Origin: Nomia melanderi
Lineage: Eukaryota > Arthropoda > Insecta > Hymenoptera > Halictidae
DNA: 64,000 bases
NCBI RefSeq assembly: GCF_051020985.1
Contig: NC_134999.1
Coordinates: 2,294,001-2,358,000, forward strand
Direction: 5' to 3'
Positions 37,231-51,480 of the stretch are shown piece after piece. Each line of letters begins with the position of its first letter. Positions within the stretch are counted from its first letter, which is position 1. The translations under genes were made by a program, and so were the position numbers. The notes below the pieces were generated by a model that was not told the DNA's origin, did not search any database, and was given only the letters and a program-made list of their open reading frames with translations.

Positions 37231-40200
37231 GATGTCGATACTTCGGAAAGAAATTTAGTATTCATGTGGGATGTTTCGTGTCACTTCGTCGCTTGAAATA
37301 TTTCGGATGTATTTCAAATTGAACACAAATGCTTTCTGTAAAAGTTGTATTGTTCCTTTGGGAGATTAGCATATAGTAACGATAGGTTTGTTCCGTATGT
37401 TTATTTCTTATAAGATGATGCAATTGATTTAGCGATACGGGGTACACAACATATATATTCGTACATGTATTTATCAGATTAGGAGATACGTTTTCATTTA
37501 AATGTATAAAAATGCTGCAAGAGATTACATTTAACGAATGTTTATGAAAAACTGAAGAGATCACGATGTTCACGAATAATACTGGAACATATTAAATGGG
37601 CTTCTTTTGTTTCCATTAAAATACGTTCTTTGTCTGTAGGAGACGTCCTTACAGTTGTTTTTGGCATAACGTGAAGCAAGAAACGAATCGCTCAAAAGCT
37701 AACGCGGTTAAGTCCAGAAAACAAAAATTGAGAAAATTAATGTAATGGTTTCTGAAATTATTATACAACATATTCAAAAGCTATAAAAAGAAGGGTTTTC
37801 TGACTTGAAAAAAAAACGAAGAATCGGATAAATCCTTTAATCATTAAAAAGAATATTATTTATTTCATTAAAATATACAAATTCAGAAAATATCAAACAA
37901 TGAACTTAACTACATTGACTTCTGAGCGACTCAAATATTGATTAAAAACAATTGACTACCGCGTTAGGAGTACGCAAGAGGACATAACTCAGGACTTCAC
38001 TGTACTTAAGAGCGAACTTGTAAACAAGATCAATGACGTTTAATGATAAGATGTTCAAAGTTACTAAACATTGTTCAAATAAAAGCTTCTGACTAATTTT
38101 TGGCGTTGCTGCCGCTTGTTGATAAATAATACAAGCATTATTTCAACAGAATATTACGTTGTATTTCTAGGGACTGCCTCGCAATTTATTGTCAGCGTTA
38201 GTTTAATACGCCAGTAAATGGACTGTTGCAAATCTTCAAAGGAAGTATAACATTTACCAGATCGAAGAGTTTTTAATTTTTCTTTCCCATTAACTTAGCC
38301 CCAAATGAAATTGCTGTTATCACATGCCAAGCAATAAAGAACGCTGCAATTTCTGCAAAAGACATTTCAATGAATCTTAAACGCACATAGAAATTTGTGT
38401 GTTCAGATTAAATATCAGAAAAATTACACACTGTATTAGTGAGAACGTAAAACAAATGGATTGGTATTAACGACTTGCATAGTGAACCTAATTTGACTAC
38501 GCCCTCTACGCGCTGTGGTTAAATTACAACCATCATAACATAGAATCAATAATACAAATACATTGCTTTTAATTACAGTGCGGGACATTTTAATGATAGG
38601 GTATTTCACATGTTAATGCACGACGCGTAATTTGAAGGACGGACTGAATACCTCCTTGAAAGTAAATTCAATTTTAAATTAACCTTCTCACAGTTCCTGA
38701 ACCACATGTATATGTACGTATGGTCTGGTAGCTGAGAACTGCTCGATCGATTTTAATCAAGTCTTATTTAAAGGGATTATCTTATTGAAATCTTCCAAAC
38801 TGCTCAACGCGAATTATAATGTTTCAGGGAGATTCTAGAGACAACAACCTGTGAAAATTACAATTCACTACAAAAAAATACAACGTATATTGTCTGTTAG
38901 AGAAGATGACTGCGAACTAAAACAAAACCAGGATGCGATCAATATAAGGTATTTAACTTGATGCATCCCTGAATATTCAAAAATCTACCACAATACGGTT
39001 ATAATTTTTCTACTTTGCTATTTCATTTTCCCCTTTTTTAAAATTGATTTATGTTGTCACTATTACAACATCGTTTAAAATTGTACTTTAATTGAATTTT
39101 ATAATCTGGTTGATTTTTGTGTTATAAGTACATTAATAGCTATTTTTGCTACGTATCGAACAAAATTAATTGTTGATGAGAGTACAAACTATTCTAGCAG
39201 GAAACCAAATTAATGCTTACTGTACTGGTTAAACAGATGTAACATAGAAAGATGAAAATAATAATTCAATAATTAACAAGTAGTTTATTACTCTTTAAAA
39301 ATACAAAATTGAAGCAAGTCCTTTTTTCTGTTTACAGATAGGCAGTAAACTTTTGTACGGAATAGGTCACTTATTACACACATTCTAGTATGTCGAATGA
39401 AATTTGTAAAATAGGTCACTCTCCCATATAGTCATCAATGTTTACTTTTCTTTTCTATTCAATTTTAATTTTAAAATCAGTTATTTTGACTTCTGACATC
39501 TGGAATAGTAATTAAGCGACGAGAAATGTGTAGAAATATACTTTACATCACATTCTGAACTCTTTGAAAAGAAAAGAAATTTCGAAAAATCTGCAAGGAA
39601 GGTCCGTCTGACACACACACGCGCGTGCGCGCACACATTTCAACAATGTTTGGAGTAAATCTATTTCAAGCAGTTGAATCTACGACATTCTTCATCAGAC
39701 AATAGTGAGACGCGTGACGAAGTTGTCTTTGTAGGAGTTAAAGCCAAAGCTTGTCGGGTTTTGTTACAACGTCAACAAGAACGGACAAAGGATTCAATTT
39801 CCCGATGAACTTATTACTAAACTGCGGACCTTTATGAATTTATAAGAAATTTAAAAGAACAAGATTGCATAGAATGCACACGATACGAAAAAATATACAA
39901 ACTATTCAAAATGTAATGCTATTCATAGTATTTTAGAGGAAAACCTTTTTCCATCGTAATTATATTCTTCTGATTGTGTTCTTAAAAACTTGAATTTGTA
40001 TAAAGATCCGCAGTTTAGTTATTACTTCTCGTTAAATTTAAATTTCTTCTTGATTAAATTTAAATTCTTGAGCTTTCGATTGTTTTATAATTACAGTTTA
40101 AATAATTCAAAGCTACAAATAGTTATAGATTCAACTGGTAAACAAATTGTATGTTTTTCTTCTTAAGTATATATACGTCCTCGTTTTCCATCGAATAATC

Positions 40201-43200
40201 CATTCGTGAGTTACTTTTCTTACTCCAGACAGACATAAAAGTGTTCAAAATGTGGTACCGCGATGCAACTTTGTGAAATTTTCTCGAAAACATGACAAAA
40301 TTTGTAGAAAGAGATATAAAATTGCGTATTCCGGTGTCCGGTTGCTCAAGAATTGAATACATATGAGCTATTCGTGTACCAAAGTAAATAACTCCGCAAA
40401 ATGGGAAGTAGAAAAATTTGATGAAATTACACACATAAAGAACTAATTAAATGTTTTAGCAGTGAAATTCGAAAATATTTTAAAAGTGAAGTTAATCACT
40501 TTTTCCTGGGAACGAGCCATGTGTCATAATAGATGCCTCGTATATAATGCTAAATATCAGTGCCAAATAGAAAATATAGCATAAAATATCTTACATGATA
40601 CGACTTAGGCAACTCACGGTTAGTAATTAGCAATTAATATTTTTATGACAGCTATTCTGATTTCACAGCGGCAGTTATTCTGTCGCGTGAGGAACGCAGA
40701 AAAATACGTTCGATCGTAGACGAAGAAAGATCACGATTGTTGCGTGACAGAACCACTGGTTTAAAGTCACTAATAAGAAACCGCTCTTGATCGGAATATT
40801 GAAGATTAATTGCATAGATTATAATGAAGCTACCACTAGTTATTCAAGTTGATTATATGAACGTGCATGGCGCCATGCAATTACAAACAGACGGCAAGGT
40901 GATCGATTCTGATTAACCGTTCTTACACTTGGTAATAAAAATAATAACGCACTCTCTAAACGTAACGTTCTCAATCTTTTTATATAATAAATATCTCTGT
41001 TTCTGATATCTGAAAAGAACTGTACTATATAGCACTTTTTATACTATTATGCAAAATGATTATGAGAACGAAGGAATTGTTGTTTAAGGGTCTACCTAAA
41101 AACACAATCGAAAATTTTATTCGTTTATTCTATAAAACTTCGTACATGTCCTTTAAATGCTTTATATAATTTATTTACATATTTAAGTTAGATTCGAGTC
41201 TACGAAACAGTATTTAAAAAAGATCAGTTAATATTTGCCGAGTCGTTTTAATATATTCGACTGAAAAGATGAAAACATTGATTCTGATAACTCGTTAATT
41301 CCATTTTAATAGTCACCTTATTTTGTATCGAATTCGACGTATAATATAATTCGGGGTCATTTCGATAAAAATTTTGAAATGTACTGAAAACTCATTTCTT
41401 TAATGTTTTCGAGCTGCCTTCGTTCTTTATAGACCTGTTACTAATTACACCCAACAATTGAATGGTTCGTTGACAGATGCAATTGTCATCGATTTGGCAA
41501 GCATATTTGCAACAAGTTACGGAAAATGTTACCGATGAGTTATTTATGCACGTATTACGTGCTGTACAAAGTACTCTCCTTATTCTCGTATAGTCAGAAA
41601 TGAATGAAAAGGCTTTGAAAACAAGAAAAGGTGGATCCAGTGTTTAAAAGGAAAACCTGATCAGCCTTTAGTCGCTTCCGTTCTTTCCTCTCCCGTTTGC
41701 TTATTCCTCTTATAGTTAAATGCTCGGTTTCGAGAAGCGGTCGGCCTATCCTCAATTATTAAGACGTTCGAACTGAAATATTACATCCAAAGGAAATAAT
41801 TGCTCGCTCTTTCTCTCTCTTCCCCGGCGACGCGATAGCCAGTTACTAATTTATGGCCTAACTCCCTCGAATTGTAAGTAGTAGGAGCGCAGCCTGTTCT
41901 CATCCCTTCGCAACCTAAGCCTCTGCCGCGGTATCCCTGTGTTAGCGACCGTACCTGTATTTATCTTCCTCCCCCCTCTCGTTTATTCACGTCGACTTTT
42001 TTCTTGTAGCCGGTCGACCTCTACGATTTCGATGGAAAATTGCAGATCGACAGGGGAAGATTTGAAGCGAACAGCGAGGTCGAGTCGGGAAATCTCGATG
42101 TCCTGACGTGGAATCGGCGGAGAGGAGGCGATTCAGTTAATTAACTAACCCAGGCTCGGTATATCATTGCGACTTTAAGAGTTACAACGTGAGACTATAA
42201 TTCTTCGTAATCTCGAGCTGGATGTAAGTACCTAGAGGAAATGGTAGAGTATACGCGCTCTCGAAACTAAATTACGCTTAGAACGTAGGAATACTAGAAA
42301 TGAATACACTTGGACATTCACCACTCATGTAAGTAGTGAGAATAATTGGCAAATTCTATATAAAAGCTGATAGTTAATACTTACTCTACGAATCTTTTGA
42401 AACGTGTACCGTCCAGAATGAAGCATTTTGTGTCTACATTCAAGAAATTGCTCTATTAACTGAATTTTATTCATTAAATAATAAACTAATGTTACATAAT
42501 TTTGAGTGACGCTGTATTTTTTTAATAACAATTGAGGTTTCTTCAATATAGTTTTTCTATTTTGTTCTTCACGTGTATATCTTTTGTACGGATTACAGAT
42601 AATTGTAATTTTCATAGACAGTAACTTTTTTTATTGTATTTTTCTTTTCTTGATGCTATTTTACTGTTAAACTGAGTTTACTGAAAAACGAAACACCAAT
42701 CGAATTACATGAAAATAAAATATATATTAAAGGATGTCACATTAAACCATGATTAACTTTTCTAAAACTTTACCCAGATTGATTATTGAAAAAAATATCA
42801 TAAATATTTACAGTGGATTTAAAGTATTACCATTTTAGTGGTATAAGAGTTAAGAGAATAAGCCAACTAATCGTAAGTTTAGAAATATTATATAATTCAA
42901 GCAATAAAAAAATATGGAAGTTAAAATAAGGTCTTGATATAAATCTGTTAAAAATATTTCTTTATTTTACTTAATAATTATTCATAAAAAAGTTTATATA
43001 GTGTCAGACTCCCAGCGATGTCACTTAATTGTTTCAAGTCCAGATTAAATATCGTTCTTCTATTTTCTATTATTGTGTTTTAGAGTAAACGTAGACGGTA
43101 TATTATATAATAATGAGGCGATAAGATAGAGACATCGATCTTTTAAGTATCATAAATAATTTTAAAATAACTTCAATGCGTATAGGAAATATTTAAATTG

Positions 43201-45680
43201 ACAGTGTTTACAGATGCCGTTTTCGAATTCTACTTTCAGCACCATAAGCCCTTTTTGCGTTCCAGCAATACACTTGTAAGTAAATAAAAAGGTTATCGCT
43301 TCCTCATGTGTCCGTCTAGGAGGGAAACAAATGAGATTCCAAAGAGAACGAGTTTCTTGTGTATGAATTTACCCACAAGTCCGACCCACGCCTACTACAA
43401 TAAAATTGACGATAAATTCGAAACAATTGCATTCTTTGACGAAAAAAATAACTCACGTGCAGTGTCTTTTAGTTTTCGTGTAGGCATATTTGCGGAATTT
43501 GCTAAATTTCCTAAATGATTCATGTACACATGTTCTCGAGGAAAGTAATAAAATGAGAACGGTGTAAAACAAATAAATTGAAAAAATACACTACAATCTT
43601 CTATACTTCTACTGAGTCGACTTTCATTCATTTTTTAACATCTTAATGATCTATTTGTTTTTATCATATATTATACTAATATTTTGCACGTCATTCGCAT
43701 AAAGTGTATTTCATAAAATAGGTACAGAGAAAAATGTAGAACAGTAGTTACAACCTTTACAGCTATTGTTCAACGCTATACATATGATATCTCGTTTTCA
43801 ACAAGCTATAAAGTTACCACGATCAGAAATGTGACGCGATACCATAATTATTTCTGCAACGCTCTGCACAGAATGCGACGTGAGTCATGCAATTAAATCA
43901 CGTTTTATCTTGTGTTTAGCTTGAGACAGAAAAATGTTACATTGTGAAACTGAAACAACACGGAAAGATTTATTTTTCAGTTACTTTGATTTCTCCAAAA
44001 TAGCTATAATGTTAACAAAAAATTCAAACACATCTTCGTTCAAATAACAATCTATACGTTTCTCAGATAAATCGACTTTTTCGAATGTTTACATAGAAAC
44101 GTGGTAGGGCAAGATATTCGAAAACCAAATATATTACGAGATATTTCATTTTTTTAATGTACAACATGTCTTATTGGAGGTGTTCTAACGTTCTACCAAC
44201 ACGGAACTTTCTCCTTACGCTATCTTTCCTGTCCGCGAGTGTAAGAATGGAGGAGAGAATGTAGGAAATGTTGGTGTTGCCACTGGAATTTTACAGAGTA
44301 CTGGAAACGGCGTAATTGTTGGTCATTAAGAGTAGCATTTTTATTCCGATATCGAGAGGTGCCGTAAATCACATCAGGAAGTAGCTAGAAGGAATTTAGG
44401 AAGGGGTACATTAAAACTCGCGCATATCAAATGATACTTAATAGGCGTACCAGAAGTTACTGCAGATAAATAGTGACAGTAAAAGTCACTGTACATAAGT
44501 AAATTGAGTTGCGCACTTAATGGCAATATAAAGTGATATGGATCAGGTTACACCGTTTGAAAGTTTTGTTGGTCATTCTTTATTTCGTCGAATCTCGGGC
44601 AAATTTATTTAGACGGGATGTGGGTGTATTGTGAAACCAAAGCAATTGTATCATTGTGGCAAATAACATCGTTTCTGATGTGTTTAGAATGAGAAGTTTA
44701 CTTTCTAGGCGTCCAACGCGATAAAACTATCGCGGATTACTGTCGGAATAGGATAAAGGAACTGCTAAAAGTTTATCGAAATCGGCTCGCGTGATGTAAG
44801 GCGCCTGCGGAAATTATTGGGCCAGACTTGATTTCGATTTCCACTGATTTATTTCGTCACAATTGCTTAAGTGATTGCTTTACGTTTCTTTTAATTCTCG
44901 TTGGAGAATTACGTGCGATATGAGAGAAAGCTACACCGACGACTGGTACTCAACGCAAGAATTAAACCAAGTATTAAATGCCCTCCTGGCAAATTGTACA
45001 CGTACACGTGTATCAATAATAATATATAAGGATAATAATATAGAAAAAGCAACGTATAAGACCGTGTTCGCTGATAGAAGAATCACGAAGTATTGGATAA
45101 GCCGCTGATACATTTATGACGGTAAGCGACTTTATGGGGGCTACAAATAAAAGCGACGAACATTTTCGTATTTTTATAACGTTCAAGGTGTGTACAAATA
45201 TTCTGTAAAAAACTTAACGCGTTATCTGCCGTTCGTGATCAAAACAATCGCTCGCTAACGACTGATATAGTTTTCGTCATCGTGTAGGTGTGTATGTATA
45301 TCTGCGTTTGTAATCTCGGGCACTCGTTATGCGTAATTTTAATAGACCGCCAATTGTTGAGCATTCGCAATCGGAAAGCCGATTAATAGGCTACCGGTAT
45401 ATAAAGAATTAAATAAGTACGGTCATTTGATATATAAACGCTGCTCTAAACACGTGTATATTTGTAACGGAGAACTCTCTTAATCCTTCGAGAACGAATG
45501 TCTCCGTATTGGCGACATCTAACTTTCATGTACATTATAGAAGCTGCAATAAAACTGTTGATTTAATTATTCGAGCAATACAAAATACATAGTTCTCTTT
45601 TTCTCAGTATTTAAGAACTCTGTACATAATTTCGTTTTCTGTGATAAAACTTTCAGAACATTTTAATTGCTCGCAAGGCA
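37231..45680. other. Long non-coding stretch
   Basis: Mostly A+T-rich. An impure CA/CG microsatellite lies at about 39611-39637. A G+C-richer patch at about 41630-42200 lacks recognisable coding. TTAACGCGTTATCTGCCG at about 45213 looks like an orphan TTAA-element end. Confidence 0.5.
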
Positions 45681-45942
45681 TTAACACATTACGTGCCATC
45701 GGTAATTTCGGTTATGTCTTGCTTATAAAGTGCACTGATTTTTTAAATGAAATTTTAAATTAACTTACATTCAAGTTTTTAGTGATTTTTATATATATAT
45801 ACGTATTTCGATCTTATTTCTTTACATTTTCGCTGCTTCGCAATATGTACCGCTATTCGTTGACACATGTCTTACAAAACATGTTTCCTTACAAAAATTC
45901 CGCGTGTACCACAGTTGGTACACGTGGCACGGAACGTGTTAA
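45681..45942. mobile_element. TTAA MITE with GTGCC ends and internal hairpin
   Basis: Left end TTAACACATTACGTGCCA; right end TGGCACGGAACGTGTTAA, 16 of 18 matching. The right arm holds a further palindrome, CGTGTACC and GGTACACG around ACAGTT. 262 bp with no ORF. Confidence 0.75.
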
Positions 45943-45943
45943 C

Positions 45944-46040
45944 AATTAACTGCGGAATGTAGTTTGAAAAATCTCTTATTGTGCGTGCAATAAAATCAAA
46001 TAATAAAGTGTATACCTGTGAAATGCAGGGCAAATACATA
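45944..46040 (-). repeat. Dispersed repeat R-A, inverted copy beside a TTAA MITE
   Basis: Read on the minus strand it has TTTTATTGCACGCACAATAA, AGAGATTTTTCAAACTACA and TTCCGCAGTTAATT, matching the other R-A copies. It starts 2 bp after the MITE that ends at 45942. Confidence 0.55.
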
Positions 46041-47405
46041 CATCTATAATATATTATAACGAAAAACTAAAGCGGAACGACGAAGAACCACACATTTATC
46101 TGAAAAAATAAATAATTTATCGTTGAAAAAATTAGTTCTATTTTGCGTTTTAATATAACGTGTATATTCATCGAACGCAGTTAACTGGTTAAGGAGGTGA
46201 ATCAATAATAATGTTATGAAAATAAGTATAAATGGTGCCACTGATCGCTGGGTCCTGAAAGATATTTATTAATGTTTGAAAAGGTGTTCAAGATCGAAAA
46301 GTTTAAAAAAAAACAATGCCTTTTCGTCATTAAGCCCCTATTTTATGTAGAACATTTTATAAAAATAAAAAAGAACAACCTGAGAGTAGAAGTTTCACGC
46401 TTCAAAATGAGCCCAGGTTGATTAGAAAATAATTATTTTTTCGGAAAGATATCATAAATCAATTTTCAGTGAAAACTCAAATGTCCTGAAGTTTATAGGC
46501 TAGAGTATATAAGTGCGTGTTGCGCGATCACCTTATGTAGCGTTTAATGGTTCATGCTATGATCTTAATAGTCTCGGCCTGTTAAAAAATTTGATGTATA
46601 TATTTGTTATATTAATTATAACGAATGCTTTTAACATAACTTGTGATGCAATATCTTTAAGGTTGGTAACATAAAATCCATCTCACACGGTTCGATGTAG
46701 CATGAGATCTCACACTTATTTCTTTCTTTTTAATGTTTCAATGAAGTGTGCATATTAAGATCGATACTTACCAATTTTCCGAATATATGAAAATTTTGTT
46801 TTAATCGCACGTTTCATTCTCATAGTAATAGTGTAAGAATTCTTTTAAACTTTAATAAATCATTTACTGTATTATGTTTCAGGTACTTACAAATGCTATG
46901 CGTATAGTGTTTACCTGCATACAATTCGTAGTCTAATCACAATCATTTCACATAAATATTCCATTTCTATTATCTGTTTCATTTGAAAGTCTCTTTAACT
47001 TCTTCTGGATACTGTAAATAATAATAATCTAGATTTACACACACTTATCTCAATTACCGATGAAAAGGTACATACTTATACTTAAAATACTGTTGCATAA
47101 GATAACGAAAATATCGATGGTAGCACGTTTTCAATATTTTATACAATGTCTTTATTAATCCTAACCGCATAAATTATTTTGAAATTCCACATAATATATT
47201 CTTGTATAAACTATCTCAGCACTTCTTTAAAATCAAAATAAGATAAAATGTTATGAATTGTAAGGCATTATATCGGATCGTTTACTTTCAAAGTGGTGTA
47301 ATTTCATTCTCTTCTACTTTTACATATTTTAGTCCTCGCGATTCCAACGGTTGAAAAATCCTAACAGGTTCATGCGATTTATTAACGATTCTATTCGGAA
47401 TCAAC
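46041..47405. other. Non-coding, no recognised feature
   Basis: A+T-rich, short chance frames only. Confidence 0.55.
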
Positions 47406-47407
47406 TA

Positions 47408-47672
47408 CAGTCAAACCTGTTTTTGTGCAGTCCTTTTCTATGTGATTTTTTTTGTGCGATTTTTTTATGCGGTATTTGAATTCCACCGCTGTTGTTTTTC
47501 AAGTGACGAAAGCGACTTTGAACCAGTTCATCAGAAGAAGATGTGCGTTTTGGACTACGACGAGTAGCAGTGAATTATGTGCATTGTAAAAATTTCTCCA
47601 TCTATGAGAAATTAAATTTTTTCAAAATGATTTTATGCGGTCCCTATCTACCGCACAAAAACAGGTTTGACA
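47408..47672. mobile_element. TA-flanked MITE with pogo-like ends
   Basis: The left end CAGTCAAACCTGTTTTTGTG is mirrored by CACAAAAACAGGTTTGACA, with TA on both outer sides. CAGT...AACCTG termini and a TA target fit pogo/Tigger-type non-autonomous elements. About 265 bp. Confidence 0.65.
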
Positions 47673-48688
47673 TATCACAATCTTTTATCAGGCTTGTGAA
47701 CGGAGTTATACCACTTTCAAATTTATTTATCAACGGAATAGAAGTTCTCTAAAATAAATGAATCTTTCAAGATTGAAATTGTACACAAATTACAATTAAA
47801 AAAGTTCTTATTATAGTAATGGTAAGTTCGGAATAGTTTAACCAAAATAAAATAAATTCAATTCAAAATAGAAACAAGCTTGAGTAGACTCTATATCTTA
47901 ATTTAAATAACGGAAAGAATATTACTTTGAATCTCAAAACAAAGCTTCATTGTTTCACATAAATCATTAAACATTAGTCCATAAATTATAGTATAAAATT
48001 TCTCCTAATTCGTGTTAAATCAAACAAGTCTCGCAAGAAGTGAAAAATAGTTCCCGTTAAAACAGAATTGGCTGTGCCAGTAATGAAGTCAAGTAGCGCA
48101 GCTAAACGAATCGTTCATCGTTCCTGGCGAACCCCAAATCGTTCGGGTGGACGAAAATTATTCCCCCGAATGACACGTGTCGTTACACATGTTCGTGAAT
48201 TCGGAGCAGATATTGGATTCTATTGCAACACTCGTTCGTATTTCCGCACAATGGAATCCGGATACTCGGGCAAAGGACGGCGTGCAGCTGCGCGCACGGA
48301 ATTCTTCGCATAAATTGTGCATGTACGCGTCTATAGAAGAGCGTGGGCGGTTGGAAGCCGACTTGGTGGGGTTGCAGACCCCTGGTGGACCCGTGGCCGC
48401 GTGTCCGTGCTCAGGCCGTGGATAAATAATCGCGGGAATCTCGGCGCAGATATTACCTGGACTGTGTGGTGAGTGAGACGTAAATGGAGATTCAGCCTGA
48501 TTCCGCATTGATTTCGATCTGATGCGGGTATCCGTTTGCCGCGTGATCTTCACGCGCAGCAAATACGAAGACAGTCGAACGCTACACTGCCAACCGTAAG
48601 CATTGAGCCGTTTACGGAGGATGAAGCGAATGCGGAAAATTGGTAGATGATTGGGAAATCATTTGGAGAGTTTTATTTAGAGCGACGT
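47673..48688. other. Non-coding; G+C-richer island at 48060-48600
   Basis: The island has overlapping short frames on both strands with low-complexity composition. None is convincing as an exon. Confidence 0.45.
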
Positions 48689-48937
48689 TTAACCCTTTGC
48701 GCTCCTATGTCGAGCGCGACTCGACATCAGTTTTATTCACAGGTGTACTTCTTTGTCAAGATATTTTTAAGATAAATTGTATTATCATGTTATTTTCAAT
48801 ATTATTAGTAAGAAGAATCGTTTACACTGCTCTCTACAAACTATCTATTTCTTAAAATGCATTTTATATAAAATATCGTAGTAATATAGAGTCCTCGAGG
48901 AAAAAATGCAAAAGAAATTCGGAGTTCAAAGCGTTAA
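48689..48937. mobile_element. TTAA MITE family T2, copy 1
   Basis: Left end TTAACCCTTTGCGCTCC; right end GGAGTTCAAAGCGTTAA. 249 bp. The whole interior matches 55277-55522 in reverse orientation (TCGACATCAGTTTTATTCAC, TTTCAATATTATTAGTAAGA). CCC start plus TTAA is piggyBac-like. Confidence 0.75.
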
Positions 48938-49576
48938 GGCTGCAAGCAATTTGTTGATTAAATATTATTATTTATAAATTAGGTTTCATTTATATTAATT
49001 TTTCTTTTTGTATGGTAATATGTAGTATGTGATTTTGATAATCTGGATTTGGATTATTGAGAAAGAAAAAGTTTTCGTTAAATTAGGAAATTATTATATA
49101 TAATAGGTTAAGTTAACGGATCAGTTTATATTATGGTAAATTATTGTTATTTATGATATTTCTGTTCTTATATTTGTCTATGTGTATGTTTTCTGTGATT
49201 ACTATTATGTTAGTTATGTCTTTGTTAAACTTAAACAATTTTTCGAAGATATAATATCTTATATCCTATATTATACTATACATAACTTTTTATTATACTA
49301 TATACTACACTTATCATACTTACATTACTTTTTATCATACTACAATATTATACGAACCGATATAATATCAAAACCGAAGCTGATGTTATGTTATACCGAA
49401 CAACAGTTATGACTGTAATTTCGATTCTTCATAACCGTTTCAATCGGAATCAATATATAATAGTTTTCAACCGTCATCTTCGAAATCTTTTCAATCCCTG
49501 TTGTCAAATGTTACTCGAGTAGAAAGAGGTTAACAGCCACTGTTATTGCTAACTCTATTGCGGATAGATGTGAGAT
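48938..49576. other. Very A+T-rich non-coding stretch
   Basis: Repeated TATACTA/TATCATAC motifs at about 49260-49360 form degenerate low-complexity sequence. No gene. Confidence 0.55.
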
Positions 49577-49894
49577 ATGAGTTCGAAAATAATCATATTA
49601 TACCGTGTCTTTCTGTACAGATTGTTCGTCGGTGTGTTTCTTCTCGCCTGGTCGTCGGGCAGCCAGAAGGACAGAACAGTTTACCGAACGATTGGAGAAC
49701 GTCCCTTTACGGTTGGGATTTCTAGTTACGGCGAGATGCAACCTTTCTATAGGACGATCCTTTACCCAAGGCGTCTCAATAGACCTCGTCCTCGAATGGG
49801 AAAAATTGTGAAAAAGCAGCCCGTGCTGAGCCCGATCAATGAAGGACGTACATGCCGGTGCGCCTATGTGTTTCCCGCATTACGTACGGACTGA
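49577..49894 (+). CDS. Low-confidence ORF: possible small secreted precursor
   Basis: A 105-codon ATG-to-TGA frame in a modestly G+C-rich patch. The N terminus looks like a signal peptide: a basic start, the hydrophobic run LFVGVFLLAW and then SSGSQ. Later, RRLNRPRPRMGKIVKK has a dibasic site, a short peptide and Gly-Lys, the layout of an amidated neuropeptide. No known peptide family fits, only one such peptide is present, and an overlapping frame (49605-49811) is also open, so chance is likely. Confidence 0.18.
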   Translation: MSSKIIILYRVFLYRLFVGVFLLAWSSGSQKDRTVYRTIGERPFTVGISSYGEMQPFYRTILYPRRLNRPRPRMGKIVKKQPVLSPINEGRTCRCAYVFPALRTD

Positions 49895-51480
49895 TTTAAG
49901 ATGATTATTATCGCGCGGAATCATCTCGCTTTCTAAGTACGCACACGACAAGTTACCGGGAACATGTATATCTGTGAAAACAATGAAGAACTAGAGTTTC
50001 GACTGTAACCGAAGTCTAGTGGTTTTATAAAATGGACTTTCTCATCGACACTTTTTATTGCAAAAATACTTTCAACGTGTATTTTTTTCTAATTTCTTGA
50101 CATTTTTATCGATTATTGATGATTATCGGCGAATAACGGATAAAGAGTTGCGATTCGTATGTGGCGTCAATATTTAAGTATTTATAATTAATATGTAAGT
50201 ACTTTTTCCATAAAAGTAATTTTTAAATACTCTTCTATATAAAAAATGCAGAACAATAATAATATTCCATTGGAAACCAAACATAATTAATTTATAAATA
50301 TTTAACTGAAATAAGACATGATATTAGTCATGCTTAACAACAAAATGTTTCGTCAGTATGCGTTAATGTATTGAATGTTACAGGCAGTATTAAAATAATT
50401 GCAGTACTCATCTAACAACATTTTTAAACATTTATTTTTGACAGTGAAGTTCTTCCTATATGCGACAGTAAAACTCATTGTGATACTGAATGGGAAAAAT
50501 GTTCCTTTCTACTCACCATACAACTATACAATTTTCTTATAACAAGCATTTGTCACTAAAATAGATGAATATTTTCGTGGGATATTAAATATTGATATCT
50601 CTGGTGTTTCTATTGCTTTTAATTCATTCAAATACTAAATTTATCTATATGTATACTTGTGATAGTCCTTACATTTCGAATCAAATAAGTAAAAAATTAT
50701 TCTCCTATTTTAATTTAATTGGCAATTGAATCTTTAACATAAATTAATACATGATTTTACGATTCCATAAACTTTTATTAGAAAATAAACAACCTCAGAC
50801 ACAGATATTTACCCATCAAACCCACTTTATTAAATGTATAATCTTCTGTCGACAGGTGTGATCCAATACTTTAGCATAAATAACATCTATACGAAAACGG
50901 TATTAAATGTGTACCATTAATAATATTTTAAAATAAATGACCGGATATTTTAAAACAAATAAGTAAATTTTAAGTGAATAACGATAGCTACTGCAAACCG
51001 TATTTTCCACATTCTTACATAATCATGAAAAAACATTACAAAAATGTATTCGAACTATCCCAGACTTATCCTACAACTTACAAAAATCCATTCACTGTTT
51101 CGATTGACATATACTTCAGAATGCATATTACTATATCACTTTCATTTAAAAATTCCCTAAAAATCATTCATTCAACCTAAGAAATCTAAAGCACCCAGTT
51201 CTAGTGTTAATGCTTCCCCTACCAGACTCCTAATAATAAGCTGACCAATTACAATCTTATCCCAAGATACAACTTAATATTAATTTTCTCCAAAGACAAC
51301 TCCCGAAGGTAATAAATACACATATCACATTACTTAAAACGATCAGTTACTTCACGATTATAATTCCCATTGCCATTGAAAACTCGCTAAGAAATTCTCA
51401 GTCATCGATCAATCTAGATAAACCTGCACTAAATTATTAAATAACTACCGATAAGCGAAGTGTTAATAACGCGGACGCCA
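49895..51480. other. Non-coding stretch
   Basis: A+T-rich. CAGTTCTAGTGTTAA at about 51197-51211 is an orphan T1-type terminus. Confidence 0.5.
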
